Assembly (NCBI GenBank): GCA_029959085.1
Contig: JARWIR010000043.1
Span: 4,092,001 to 4,156,000, forward strand
Length of the DNA: 64,000 nt
Direction: 5' to 3'
Source of the DNA: Nemophila menziesii
Lineage: Eukaryota; Streptophyta; Magnoliopsida; Boraginales; Hydrophyllaceae
The notes under the pieces are model-generated. The model made no database searches. It was not told where the DNA came from and saw only the letters and a list, made by a program, of their open reading frames with translations. The position numbers and the translations under genes are program-made. The number at the start of each line of letters is the position of its first letter. Position 1 is the stretch's first letter. Below, in pieces: positions 47,937-58,413 of this stretch.

Positions 47937-48839
47937 TTACATGCGCGTACCACCACCACCACCAGGCTGGCGCGTCGTGGGTTGTGGGCTCGTGGGGGAG
48001 TTTGGGGAGTTTGGAGAGTCAAAAAATGAAAAATGAAACAAGTTTTCTGAAATGATTGTGGTGGAAAATGGCTAGTACTTATAGGAGTCGTTGGAAATGC
48101 AAACCTTACAGCCAAGAGACATAACGTTCAACAATTGAAGACACATTAAACCATAATATTCCTCAATCAAGACTCAGCTGTTATAGAACTTGGTCAACAC
48201 AGGAATGAATCAAGGGTCATCAAAGCGTCCGAGTTCATGGCTGGAATTCGAAAGAATATTAACATGTGTAACTCCAAAACATCGGCAATAATAAGCCAAT
48301 AAAGACCATTTATTATGACGAGTCTGAAGAGCCCCCTACTCACCTATAAATATAGGTCCTTATCCAATTGCAAAAGACTACGAAAATAATCAGAAAAGAA
48401 CAAAGAAATACTTCTCAATAAACTGTTTTGCAGTAAACTCTCTCTCGTTAGAGATAACCGGTACGCCAGAATATATTTTCAACAACTTGATTTTTCTGTG
48501 TATTGTTCTTTCTGATTCTGTATAAGTGTTTCGTATTGAATATTTCTTTACTGTAATAGACTAGACTTACTTTAATCGAAATATTTTCTTTGGTTTTCCA
48601 ATTCTATTTGTTTTAAAACCGGTGATTTTAAATTTGTCCAACACTAAAGTGTTTGGAATCAGAATAGAACCCCCATCGGGGGTGGGTAGATCATCAGCCC
48701 CATCAATATTTGCAACAACTTACAAGTTGTTAGGGTTATCAAAACCCACCCTTAACCTATAAATTGGGTTATTTAGAAAAGAGTAAAGATATATATATCA
48801 TTTTTTTCGCTTCACCCTTGTATCACACTATTACATGCA

Positions 48840-49135
48840 TTGTCTTTCGCGAGGACTTAGATCCTAAAAGTCGTCGCAAAAGGTATGCTTTATCTTTAGC
48901 GAGGACATGTCCTTGCTAAAGTGTCGTCGCTAAAGATTCTTCATTAAAGGTACGTTACACAACGACATGTGCACGTCCTCGCGTGAGCCAATCCATCTTT
49001 AGCGAGAACAGCAGGTCCTCGTAAAAAGTGTGGTCAAATGCGAGAGAGTAGTCGTCGCGAATGTCCTCTTTGTCTTTAGCGAGGACTCTTTGGTTGTCTT
49101 ATGCGACAACAAGTGTCCTCGCTAAAGAGTTTTTT
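48840..49135. repeat. CACTA subterminal repeats
   Basis: At least nine copies of TTTAGCGAGGAC-like motifs in both orientations, including two facing pairs with AGGAC...GTCCT stems (about 48896-48921 and 49077-49131). In CACTA elements such arrays bind the element's regulatory protein. Confidence 0.7.
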
Positions 49136-49389
49136 ATTTTTAATATTTTTAATTTTTTTAATTTTAAGTTTTTTTAGATTGTTTTTTATTTTACTTTTCT
49201 GTTTGATTTTTTTATGTTTTAATTTTATATTATATACACTTGAAGCCGAAAACTAAAATAAACCCGATATATTTAATAAACGAGATCCGATGACCTAAAA
49301 GTCAACATAAGTCAACAAAAGCCAACAAAGTCAACATAAAGTCAACATAAAGTCAAAGTATACATCAAGATACCGAAAAATAAAATAAA

Positions 49390-51481
49390 CTACAAATCAG
49401 TAGTATCATCATCATTTGAACTATAACCCTCGTCTATAAGCCTACGTGACTGGCTGGAAGAGGGAGCTCTAAGAGGATTAGAAGTAGGAGCAGTGGGAGG
49501 ATCAGCAGTAGGAGAAGTGGGAGGATCAGGAAGAGCAGCATAGGAGTATCGGATGGAGGCACAACTTCCTCGAATCCATGTTTGGCCCTACACCAATTAA
49601 GTAACGCGATGGCCCCACTCATCCACGCGTCGATCGCCTTCTTCGTGGGTTGGGTACTAGTGGTGGGTCCTGGGATGTTATAAAATTATGCAATAAAATA
49701 GAGGATCCACAGACCGCAAGTGTACGGGTCGTTCCAAGTAATAGATAAGTAAAACGGGATTATCGTCTCCACAGGGATTGCGAAATATGTTTAAATAAGA
49801 AATATAATTAATTGTAGTGATAAATAAAATAGATATTTGTTTTGATTTTCAATTAATAATAAAGGGCAAACGCATGAATTAAGATAATTTGCAAATATGA
49901 GATAAGTACTTGAGTCTCGCTAGGGATTCACCTCAATTCATATATTTAATTCTTTATGTTAAGGGTCAAGTGGATATAATTATACTAGTCGAGACTCTAA
50001 AATCAATCTAGCCCCCGTCAGGATGGACCTAGATGCTACCCTACAATATTACAAACACCGTCAAGGCGATTATAAGCTATTTCTAGATGATTAATAATTT
50101 TTCCCAATTGGCTACAAGGTTAGTCAAGCCCGTCAGGGTCAATAACGGACACCTCGCGTCTATTATTTAGTTCAGTAGTTTAACCCCCCGTCAATGTGAT
50201 CACCGCCACTAGTAAATAGCCTCACTACTAATACCTAATTCTAAGTGTATCGTTTAGATCTAGTAAACAAGCATGAAATAATAGTCAATATAAAATATCC
50301 AAGCTAGAATTAAATTAACAAATCCCAAAACTAAAAGAAAACATTAATTTATATATACTAGGGCTTTACCCAATTTGCGATTCTCAAGTATTAATTAGTT
50401 TAACTCATATTTGAATTGAAAGAAATAAATATATTTAAAGTACCAATAATTCCCAACAACCGAGAATAAAATATAAAGAACCTAATAAATGGAATGGTTG
50501 AGCCGTTGTTGGAGGAAGAATGACTTCTCCAATTTCTTATTTTGCCTCTTCCAAGCGTTTTGCCTTTTCCCGCTCTCTAAAGATTATTTAAATTGAAGTT
50601 TAATTGAGAAGTTCTGAATAATGAGGTCTAAGAGGGCTTATATAGATGGTGAAAACGGATTAGGTCTAATCTTGGGCTTAATTAAGTAATTAAAATCCCA
50701 AGTCCAATTAAGAAATCCCGTAACTAATGTACAACTGTTAGTAAAACGGATGTAACCTTTGCATATCAACTCCAAATCGACTCGTTCAAGTTGCAAAATC
50801 TTCCTAACTCAAAGAGACATTTTTCTTATTTCACAACCCAAAGGCTGAATCAGTGTCTAAGTGGCTCGAAAACAGCAATTAGTAACAACCCTGTCTTGGT
50901 GCTCCATAGCGTCCATGTACCTAAAGATTTATCCTAAAAAACAACCAAATTAACACACAAAATCTATAAAAATGCAAATAGTCTAATTCCAAGGGGAGAA
51001 AGTGTAATATGATGAAATAAGCACAAAAGTCTATCTAATAAGTCCAATTTATACCTAAAATGATGTCTCCTAAGGGAATATATAATGGGAGAAATCAACT
51101 AGTTGTGGAGGTCGAGGATCGAGTCTGGTCATTTGGCATAGGGTCCTTGCCTATGGAGACAAGGAAGTCGTTCAGGGCGGTCATCATCCACTGGTAGTCC
51201 CTCAACATCTTATCAATGACCGGATTAGAAGCACTAGTGCTCTTCTTCTTGGCCGGAAGCGAGTGTCCAACTCCGGGGAATTAGTAGTGGGTCCCGTCCC
51301 CCCATCCAGCTATTGGGGTCTGGTTTCTCTCTTCATCGAGTGTTTGTGTTCTTCTTCTGAAGCATGACATTACATCCACGTATTTGAGATTGTTAGGGTT
51401 ACTTTGAGTTAAGCAAAGTATTGATGTCATATTTTGGCTCATCAATGCGTGTTGGGTTAAACCACATATCCACAAACCCAT
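49390..51481 (-). pseudogene. CACTA-associated protein C-terminus, broken
   Basis: Minus-strand reading with a stop near 51283, then SLPAKKKSTSASNPVIDKML and LNDFLVSIGKDPMPNDQTRS up to the solo LTR at 51097. It resumes at 49660 (STQPTKKAIDAWMSGAIALL) and, after a frame change, ends in a Pro/Thr/Ser-rich and acidic tail (GYSSNDDDTTDL). No catalytic domain is visible, so the CACTA assignment rests mainly on the neighbouring terminal repeats. Confidence 0.45.
49661..51097 (-). mobile_element. Solo LTR, Athila-like family B, inside the CACTA element
   Basis: 1,437 bp between perfect 5-bp duplications ACTAG (49656-49660, 51098-51102). It starts TGGTGGGTCC and ends GAGAAATCA on the plus strand. 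It is homologous to the solo LTR at 27826-29344 in the same orientation. It carries four CCCCGTCAGG-type blocks and the terminal hairpin. Confidence 0.9.
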
Positions 51482-51500
51482 AGGTCGGACCTTTGGAACT

Positions 51501-52632
51501 TGAAAGTCCTAGAGGGGGGTGAATAGGATTACTAATAAGATTAATGCCTAATTAAAAATCTTTTGGACAATTATAAGTTTAAGAGATAACCTACTAGGTC
51601 AACTAGATATATCAAACTCTTAAGGGATCATACAATGGATAAGCTAAGAGGTTCGATATATAAGTGATACAAGTAAAACTAGTTTCTAATCTCTTACTAC
51701 TCTAGATGACAATATGTTAGATAAACTAGATAATCAATATCACAATATTCATACTAGCATATTATCAAACATATAAAGTGCGGAAAGTAAATAGAGTAGG
51801 GATAGAAAGATACACACGATTTATAGTGGTTCGGTTTCCCTAAATCCACTACCTAAGGAAGCCTCCTTAGGATTTCAAGCTTTTCACTAAGCTCCCGTGT
51901 CTCTCTTAACCGGGTCGAGAACACAATAACCCTTACAACCTCTTCGATAACACGAAGGACAACCTCTTCGAAACCACGAAGGAAACTCTTGTGTAATCAC
52001 AACACAAGGACACCGAGTATACTCCCGATACTCTAATTCTCTCTTAATCTATCTATTACAAGAACTAGACTTAAGAGGATAAATACAAAGTGTTTAAAGG
52101 GTGAAACAACTTTGCTAAATAATCTCCTAAAGAGTAGATATTACTATAAGCATGTAAACTCCTCTTGAGTAGATAATAACTTTGAAGCTTATTGGTTTAA
52201 GCTCTTGATCAAGCTTGGATGATTTACTTTGATAGCTTGAGACCTCTAATTGATGTATAAGAATGATTAGAATTGGATTGGTAAGAGGTTGTTTCTTTAA
52301 TGTGATAAAGCTCCCTTTTATAAGCACATTCTGCCTTCTGACCGGCTATCCGGTGATCTCACCGGTATACCGGTGCGGTTTGTCATTTAGTCCAACGGTT
52401 GGATTGACGTGGCATTTGACCATTGGGCAACGGCTTTCTTCCACCGGTAAGCCGGCCGTATGACTGGTAATCCGGTCCGGTTTCATGAAGAAGGCTAAAC
52501 AAAGGTTTATAAATGGAATAAAGACAATTAGTTAAATGTATAAACCATGTAGCAAGGCAAGCACTTTTACGGGGATATAAAAACGAGATTTGGCAAATAT
52601 TAAAACAAGATTAAAAGGACGTTAGGCCAACA
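51501..52632 (-). repeat. 3' LTR of the Sirevirus-like element
   Basis: 1,132 bp. On the minus strand it starts TGTTGGCC and ends GACTTTCA. U3 holds two pairs of CCGG-N4-CCGG motifs and a TATA box CTTATAAAA (52316-52324). Confidence 0.95.
52342..52475 (-). promoter_or_regulatory. U3 CCGG-N4-CCGG motif pairs (3' LTR)
   Basis: Four copies starting at 52342, 52362, 52444 and 52464: two pairs with 20-bp spacing. The fourth has CTGG for CCGG here; the 5' LTR keeps CCGG. The nearest copy lies 17 bp upstream of the TATA box at 52316-52324, so these are likely promoter elements. Confidence 0.7.
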
Positions 52633-52650
52633 ATCTCCCCCTTTTTGATG
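52633..52650 (-). other. Polypurine tract
   Basis: Read on the minus strand, CATCAAAAAGGGGGAGAT directly precedes the left LTR. This start site for plus-strand DNA synthesis fixes the element orientation. Confidence 0.85.
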
Positions 52651-53632
52651 TTTTACAAATCGAAAACACAAGTTTGCTATAAAGAGTTTTTAACAATGAA
52701 AACCTTTAAATGAGTTATCGATCGGTAAATGGAGTAACTCCCCCTTACTCTATGCATAAGGTATTTTTATAAAAATGTTCCGTAAAACAATTCATTTAAA
52801 AACTCCCCCTTTCACAAGGCATAATAACAATGCAGAATTGTGTTCAAAGATACTTTATGGTTTATAAAACATTTAAGTTTGTATCTTTGATCTTTCTCCC
52901 CCTTTGTCAACAACAAAAAGAATTAGTGAATAATTTAGAAGTAAAGTCTCTTGGGGGTGAAAGCGTAATTTTTCAAAATTTGAGGGACTTAGTTGTAAAA
53001 GTTTATATGTTGAGAGACATAAGTACTATTTTTCAAATTTTAAAGAAAGGAATTTTGACCAACAATTTTTAAAGGAAATGTGAGGTCAAATTAAATATCA
53101 CCAAGGGACCTTTGTGCCATTTTTCAAAAATGTAGGGGCTATAAAAAGCAATTTTTTTTTTAAAAAAAAATTAGAAACTTGAAAGCACCTACATCACCAA
53201 GAAAATGTTAGCAATATAAATATCACAATACAATAAGAAATAATATGGAGGAGCATTTATCCAACAAGGAGGATTAATCTTGCAAGATTTCTTATAAAAG
53301 GTAAGCAAGATTAGTGACGAGTAATAAGTAGCATAACTTACGGGAATAGCAAATGAAATGTTAGCAACAATATCGCAATAGATAATATCCGAAATACATA
53401 ATTTAAACAACTAATAAAAACATCCAAATATCCATAACAAGATTAAAGACATCCAAAACAACTAATTATCCAAAGCATAATGAAAGATACCCAAATATTC
53501 CAATATCCAACAATTACATAACCTAAAAGATAACAAACGATAGTCCAAACTTAAAACCAAACAAGATGAAAACATAATCAACTAGAAACCAAATAGGATA
53601 ATATGAAAATTAAAAACACCCAACAAGAACAA
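52651..53632. other. Non-coding part between accessory ORF and polypurine tract
   Basis: AT-rich, with more C-rich CTCCCCC blocks on the plus strand (about 52738-52745, 52803-52809, 52897-52903). These look like extra polypurine-tract copies, a feature reported for Sireviruses. No ORF of interest. Confidence 0.5.
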
Positions 53633-54829
53633 TTAACGATTATCCCGAGGAGAGCGGCTTCTAGAACGGTGGCGAGAATGTGACACATCATCCTTAATGC
53701 ACGAAACATCGTTTTTCACACAAGTCATCTCATTAGCAAGATTTCCCAATTTTTCTTCCAAAATCCCAAATTTTCTTTCCAATTTTTCTTCCAAAACCTC
53801 AAATTTTCTTCCCATATAATTCATAAAACGGTTTATTGTGCTTTCAAAACGGGAAAGATTAGGAGGATCCTCATTAGTAGGATGGTTTTGTGTAGGCTCA
53901 TTTCGAATAGGAGAATCCGGAATAGGAATTCCCGTGGAGGGTTCGGAGGAGGCTTTGATACTAGAGATGAGTGTACTATCTCCCAAGTGATCAAGATTTT
54001 TATCCGGAATATATCTATTGTTATAAATCACAAGTTTCATTTGACGGATAGCTTTGTAATCAAAAACCCAATTTTTATTGAAATTCCTAATTTGAGAAAG
54101 TTTTGGATCAATTTTGAGATGGTTTTCAAAAAACGATGATAAGGCCAAACCGTAAGGAACACTCACGGTATTGTTTCAGGCATGATTCATTAATTTTATC
54201 ATAATTGCCGGAAAATTTATGGGTTCGGAGTTATAAATGATATACATAAGGTAAGCTTCATAAGGGGAAATCATAGCATCATGTTTTGATTTACAAAAAA
54301 GCCCTTGTAAAACGAGTTTATAAGCCACTTGAAAATCGGGTGAAAAATTATTAGTTTTCCAAACGGGAGAAATAGGAAGAATCATATGAGATTCCATAAA
54401 AGTAGAAACTCGATTAGTTGTTTCATCATCAAGTGGACCCCAACCAACATCCCAAAAAGAATCAATACCGGAATCACGAAGATTGAAAAAACGAGCTAAA
54501 ATTCTTTGATTTAGAGTAAAAGTTTTTCCATGAACTTGTGAGTTAATAGCATTTTTATCACAATCATACTCAAAATTGGTATAGAATTCAACACAAAAGC
54601 TAATAGCAATGGAAATTTCAATAGAGAGGAAAGCTATTAAACCTTGAGTGGAGAGAAGATCATAGAAATTTGGACTAGAAGGAAAGGCCGATTGATTGAT
54701 TAACCTCCCGGGTTTGATTTCGAAGGGTTTTGAACCATGAGAAGTGATTGGTGGATATTCCTCTTGAGCCCTTGAGGAGCTATCTCTTTTCTTTCCTTTT
54801 GATGTTGAAGCTTCTTTTCTTGGAGGCAT
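53633..54829 (-). pseudogene. Accessory ORF of the Sirevirus-like element, one stop
   Basis: 399 codons from ATG 54829 with a single in-frame TGA at 54178-54176. The first 217 residues: basic Ser/Lys N-terminus (MPPRKEASTSKGKKRDSSSR), then a globular part (KTFTLNQRILARFFNLRDSG, then SPVWKTNNFSPDFQVAYKLV) that resembles the plant putative transposon protein domain (PF20167 type) found in many LTR elements. After the stop the frame continues with a coiled coil (GRKFEVLEEKLERKFGILEE) and an SR-rich tail (HSRHRSRSRSPRDNR). No signal peptide or membrane segment. Role unknown; the position matches the env-like slot. CCGG motifs lie 190-280 bp upstream. Confidence 0.7.
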
Positions 54830-55532
54830 AATGAAGACAAAGTGAAGGATTTAAATGGGTTTTGATTGGTGTTTTGATATGGAGAAGATGAAAGCTTTGA
54901 TTATAGGAGTAAGTTTTTCGGATTTTGAAGATGAAAGAAGATAAAAACGAAAAGGGTTTGATGATAATGAGAAGAGAAAGAGTAAAACTGCTGTGTTTAA
55001 AACGCGTTAGATCCAACCACCGGTAAGCCGGTCATTTTACCGGTAAGCCGGTCAGGAAGCAGAAACATAAAACTCCTTCACCGGTAACCCGGTCAGGGAC
55101 CGGTAACCCGGTCAAGCTCTCGACGAAAACAAAAAATTTCAGATTTTTACGTTTTTGAAAAGTGCTCGAAAGTTACCCGAAAGTTCCCCAATAGTTTAGA
55201 AATGTTATAAAACTACCAAAATAATTTTTGTTTTGAAAAGATACAACAAGGAAATCTCGAAAACAAATAAGACAGTTTATTTCACAAATACCCCTATATT
55301 TTCTAAAAAGTGCAAAAAGACCCAATGTAAAAACAAAGCAATTTTAAGCATGAAAAGGTCAAGACTCACAAGATATTAGCACATAGAGGATAAAGCACAT
55401 AAACACAAAATAAAACACAAACTAAAAAGGAAAGAAGGAAAGAATTCACCGGATTTTTCTGTTACGAGATTTGAGCGTCTTTTTGTATATCATTTCAATT
55501 TCTTGACGCTCAACACCTACAATAAAATATTA
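54830..55532. other. Spacer between gag and accessory ORF
   Basis: No coding sequence. It holds four CCGG-N4-CCGG motifs (55020-55111) and then a pyrimidine-rich leader on the minus strand before the accessory ORF. Confidence 0.6.
55020..55111 (-). promoter_or_regulatory. Internal CCGG-N4-CCGG motif pairs
   Basis: Starts at 55020, 55040, 55081 and 55100: CCGGTAAGCCGG twice and CCGGTAACCCGG twice, in pairs 20 and 19 bp apart. These are the same motif and pair spacing as in U3. They lie 190-280 bp before the accessory ORF ATG, with a possible TATA-like GTTTTAAAC near 54995-55003, so they may mark an internal promoter. Confidence 0.55.
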
Positions 55533-56585
55533 CTATGGTATCCAAGGTGAAATGGATCCGGGAACACGATTAGTACTTTTCAAGATCCATGTCGGTTTTT
55601 TCCACGAGGGTATCAAAGACCCGTATTCAAGTTGTTTGTGGTAATGACACGTAGAAACATGATGGTCGGGTTTATCACAATAATTACAAGTGCTTCTTTT
55701 GCGAATAGAAATATCACGAGAAGGTTTTGAACACGAATTTTTCTCATTATTTTGTAAAATCAAATTTTCACTCAAAAATAGTTTTTCTTTAAAAAGATCA
55801 TTTTCATCAAATGGAGTGACATTTAAATAGGGATGATTTTCTAAAGTTTTAAGAGCAAGGGAAAATGCTTCATCCACTTTTTCAAAACCTTCTATATTTT
55901 TCTTCATAGGATGTTGACTTTTATTTGAAGAGAAAATATTTTCAAAACAAGGGTTCTTAGTATTTCCCAAAATATCATCTAAAGTGATACAACAATTAAA
56001 ACAATTCTTTTGATCAACTTTAGCCTTTTTCAACATAAGGTTATTCAAATGGATTTGAGAATCAAGAATTTTTAGAAGGGATGAAATATGCCTAATATCA
56101 TCATAATTATATGGAGGAGACAAAGAGTTAGGATAGATTGCTACCTCATGGTTTGATTTAGGATTGTCATGAGATTCATCATGGATTAACCTTTCTTTTT
56201 CTTCGTCATTTTCGACAATTCCATATAGAAACTCCAAACGATCCCAAAGCTCTTTTGCGGAATTACAATCTAACATTTGTGAGAAAATCTCTTCGGATAT
56301 TCCACAAATTAGAGTGTACATCGATTTTGCATTTTGAGTGAGCTTAGCATTATCCTCATCGGTGAGTTCATCATAATCTATTTCTTCTTGATTTAACTTA
56401 AGAACTCCCGCTTCATTTAACTCCTCTTTATATGGAACGAATGGACCTTCCATAACGATTCTCCATTGATCGGGATCTTCGGCTTTGATAAATTCCTCTA
56501 TTTTTGTTCTCCAAGCAAAATAGTAAGTTCCTACAAAAAGTGGAGGTCGGGTAGAAGACGACTCTTCCAAAAGATTAAATTCCAT
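55533..56585 (-). CDS. Gag of the Sirevirus-like element
   Basis: 350 residues from ATG 56585 (MEFNLLEESSSTRPPLFVGT) to TAG at 55533, open throughout. It has the copia Gag/UBN2 features (FVGTYYFAWRTKIEEFIKA, SMYTLICGISEEIFSQM, CNSAKELWDRLEFLYGIVE) and a CCHC knuckle near the end (CNYCDKPDHHVSTC) that packages RNA. It begins 44 bp inside the primer site. Usually Gag runs on into protease; here it ends 44 residues after the knuckle. With near-identical LTRs, an open gag suggests recent activity using a partner's pol. Confidence 0.85.
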   Translation of the reverse strand: MEFNLLEESSSTRPPLFVGTYYFAWRTKIEEFIKAEDPDQWRIVMEGPFVPYKEELNEAGVLKLNQEEIDYDELTDEDNAKLTQNAKSMYTLICGISEEIFSQMLDCNSAKELWDRLEFLYGIVENDEEKERLIHDESHDNPKSNHEVAIYPNSLSPPYNYDDIRHISSLLKILDSQIHLNNLMLKKAKVDQKNCFNCCITLDDILGNTKNPCFENIFSSNKSQHPMKKNIEGFEKVDEAFSLALKTLENHPYLNVTPFDENDLFKEKLFLSENLILQNNEKNSCSKPSRDISIRKRSTCNYCDKPDHHVSTCHYHKQLEYGSLIPSWKKPTWILKSTNRVPGSISPWIP

Positions 56586-56628
56586 ATTGTTTACTCTACT
56601 AACGATTAAGCTATTCACGTAGAGTTAG

Positions 56629-56640
56629 GCTCTGATACCA
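56629..56640 (-). other. Primer-binding site, initiator tRNA-Met
   Basis: TGGTATCAGAGC on the minus strand, a perfect 12-nt complement to the 3' end of initiator tRNA-Met, two bases inside the right (5') LTR. Confidence 0.9.
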
Positions 56641-56642
56641 AT

Positions 56643-57774
56643 TGAAAGTCCTAGAGGGGGGTGAATAGGATTACTAATAAGATTAATTCCTAATTAAAAA
56701 TCTTTTGGACAATTATAAGTTTAAGAGATAACCTACTAGGTCAACTAGATATATCAAACTCTTGAGGGATCATACAATGGATAAGCTAAGAGGTTCGATA
56801 TATAAGTGATACAAGTAAAACTAGTTTCTAATCTCTTACTACTCTAGATGACAATATGTTAGATAAACTAGATAATCAATATCACAATATTCATACTAGC
56901 ATATTATCAAACATATAAAGTGCGGAAAGTAAATAGAGTAGGGATAGAAAGATACACACGAATTATAGTGGTTCGGTTTCCCTACATCCACTACCTAAGG
57001 AAGCCTCCTTAGGATTTCAAGCTTTTCACTAAGCTCCCGTGTCTCTCTTAACCGGGTCGAGAACACAATAACCCTTACAACCTCTTCGATAACACGAAGG
57101 ACAACCTCTTCGAAACCACGAAGGAAACTCTTGTGTAATCACAACACAAGGACACCGAGTATACTCCCGATACTCTAATTCTCTCTAAATATATCTATTA
57201 CAAGAACTAGACTTAAGAGGATAAATACAAAGTGTTTAAAGGGTGAAACAACTTTGCTAAATAATCTCCTAAAGAGTAGATATAACTATAAGCATGTAAA
57301 CTCCTCTTGAGTAGATAATAACTTTGAAGCTTATTGGTTTAAGCTCTTGATCAAGCTTGGATGATTTACTTTGATAGCTTGAGACCTCTAATTGATGTAT
57401 AAGAATGATTAGAATTGGATTGGTAAGAGGTTGTTTCTTTAATGTGATAAAGCTCCCTTTTATAAGCACATTCTGCCTTCTGACCGGCTATCCGGTGATC
57501 TCACCGGTATACCGGTGCGGTTTGTCATTTAGTCCAACGGTTGGATTGACGTGGCATTTGACCGTTGGGCAACGGCTTTCTTCCGCCGGTAAGCCGGCCG
57601 TATGACCGGTAATCCGGTCCGGTTTCATGAAGAAGGCTAAACAAAGGTTTATAAATGGAATAAAGACAATTAGTTAAATGTATAAACCATGTAGCAAGGC
57701 AAGCACTTTTACGGGGATATAAAAACGAGATTTGGCAAATATTAAAACAAGATTAAAAGGACGTTAGGCTAACA
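56643..57774 (-). repeat. 5' LTR of the Sirevirus-like element
   Basis: 1,132 bp, matching the left LTR with about 11 substitutions. All four CCGG-N4-CCGG copies are intact here (about 57484-57617), upstream of the TATA box in the minus direction. Confidence 0.95.
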
Positions 57775-57972
57775 GAACTCTATCTTTAATGTTTGGTATT
57801 TTAAATAAAGAAAAGGGTAAAGCCCTCGTCTGGCCCTTTATCTATACCCAAAGTGCACGGGCCGCCCCCGATCTTCAAAATTACCCTTTTCCACCCCATA
57901 TCTTCACATTTTGTGACACCGTTAGCCCTTTTTTCATTTTTCTGTTAGTTGACCGTTAGTCAACGCCACATG

Positions 57973-58027
57973 GCGCCACCTCAGCGCCACCTCAGCGCCA
58001 ACTCAGCGCCACCTCAGCCTGACGTCA
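57973..58027 (+). promoter_or_regulatory. GCGCCACCTCA tandem array and TGACGTCA site
   Basis: Four 11-bp units (57973-58016; the third has one change) followed directly by a fragment ending in the palindrome TGACGTCA (58020-58027), a bZIP-type site. They lie about 390 bp before the transposase ATG, in the terminal promoter region. Function is inference. Confidence 0.6.
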
Positions 58028-58413
58028 TATGTTGCTTTGATGTGTAATCCTATGTGGACGGGGTTATATTTGTCTTTTTATCCTAAATCTACCCTTTCAC
58101 CTACCCAAGTTAGTACCCCGTAACACCCCTATCTCATTTTAACAAAACAAAAACCGGATCAAATCGCACATAGTAGTGCGTGTTCTTGGTGTTCTTCATC
58201 AAGTTAGGCAGAAAATCTCACGAAACCATTATACGGAAGAAGGAACCTTCCAAATCTCGTTACCACCCACCTACGTACAAACACGCCGTTAGAAAACCTT
58301 CCTCATTTCTCCTCTCCCCGTTAAACATTCGACTAAAATTCTCACTGTATCATCTCGAATCGAAGAAAAATTTTGAGTAGCTACTTCATACGTGGCTTTT
58401 CCAATCAAATCCG

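Larger units (their letters stand above)
43454..48643 (+). mobile_element. Decayed Ty1/copia LTR retrotransposon
   Basis: Borders are clear: perfect 5-bp duplication CTAAA (43449-43453, 48644-48648), 5' LTR 43454-44295 and 3' LTR 46918-48643, both TGTTAGG...CCAACA, and a polypurine tract GAGTGGGGGATTG before the 3' LTR. The 3' LTR is longer because of a MITE-like insertion (about 47201-47936) and because the 5' LTR has lost about 130 bp. Gag/protease is readable, integrase is in scraps, RT/RNase H is gone. Confidence 0.9.
48826..51500 (-). mobile_element. End of a CACTA-type DNA transposon
   Basis: Begins at CACTATTACATGCATTG (48826), close to the CACTACAA-type end of plant CACTA elements. 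A 300-bp subterminal zone follows (48840-49135) with many direct and inverted TTTAGCGAGGAC/GTCCTCGCTAAAG copies. The minus strand beyond it holds remains of a protein-coding region (51481-51103, continuing 49660-49390), interrupted by a solo LTR. The other end of the element is not in the window. Confidence 0.6.
51501..57774 (-). mobile_element. Young Sirevirus-like copia element without pol
   Basis: 6,274 bp with perfect 5-bp duplication GAACT (51496-51500, 57775-57779). The two LTRs are each 1,132 bp with about 11 mismatches by eye and no indels. The element runs on the minus strand: right LTR, iMet primer site, gag, about 700-bp spacer, accessory ORF, about 980-bp non-coding stretch, polypurine tract, left LTR. 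No protease, integrase or RT is present, so it needs proteins from another element. LTR start TGTTGGCC, iMet site and CCGG palindromes before the TATA box recall the Sirevirus lineage. Confidence 0.9.

Noticed and set aside
48840..49135. CRISPR-like array from the regularly recurring AGCGAGGAC motifs
   Set aside because: Motifs occur in both orientations with irregular spacing and lie at a transposon end in a plant genome.
53189..53410. 73-aa minus-strand ORF in the Sirevirus-like element
   Set aside because: AT-rich chance ORF between the accessory ORF and the polypurine tract; no pattern.
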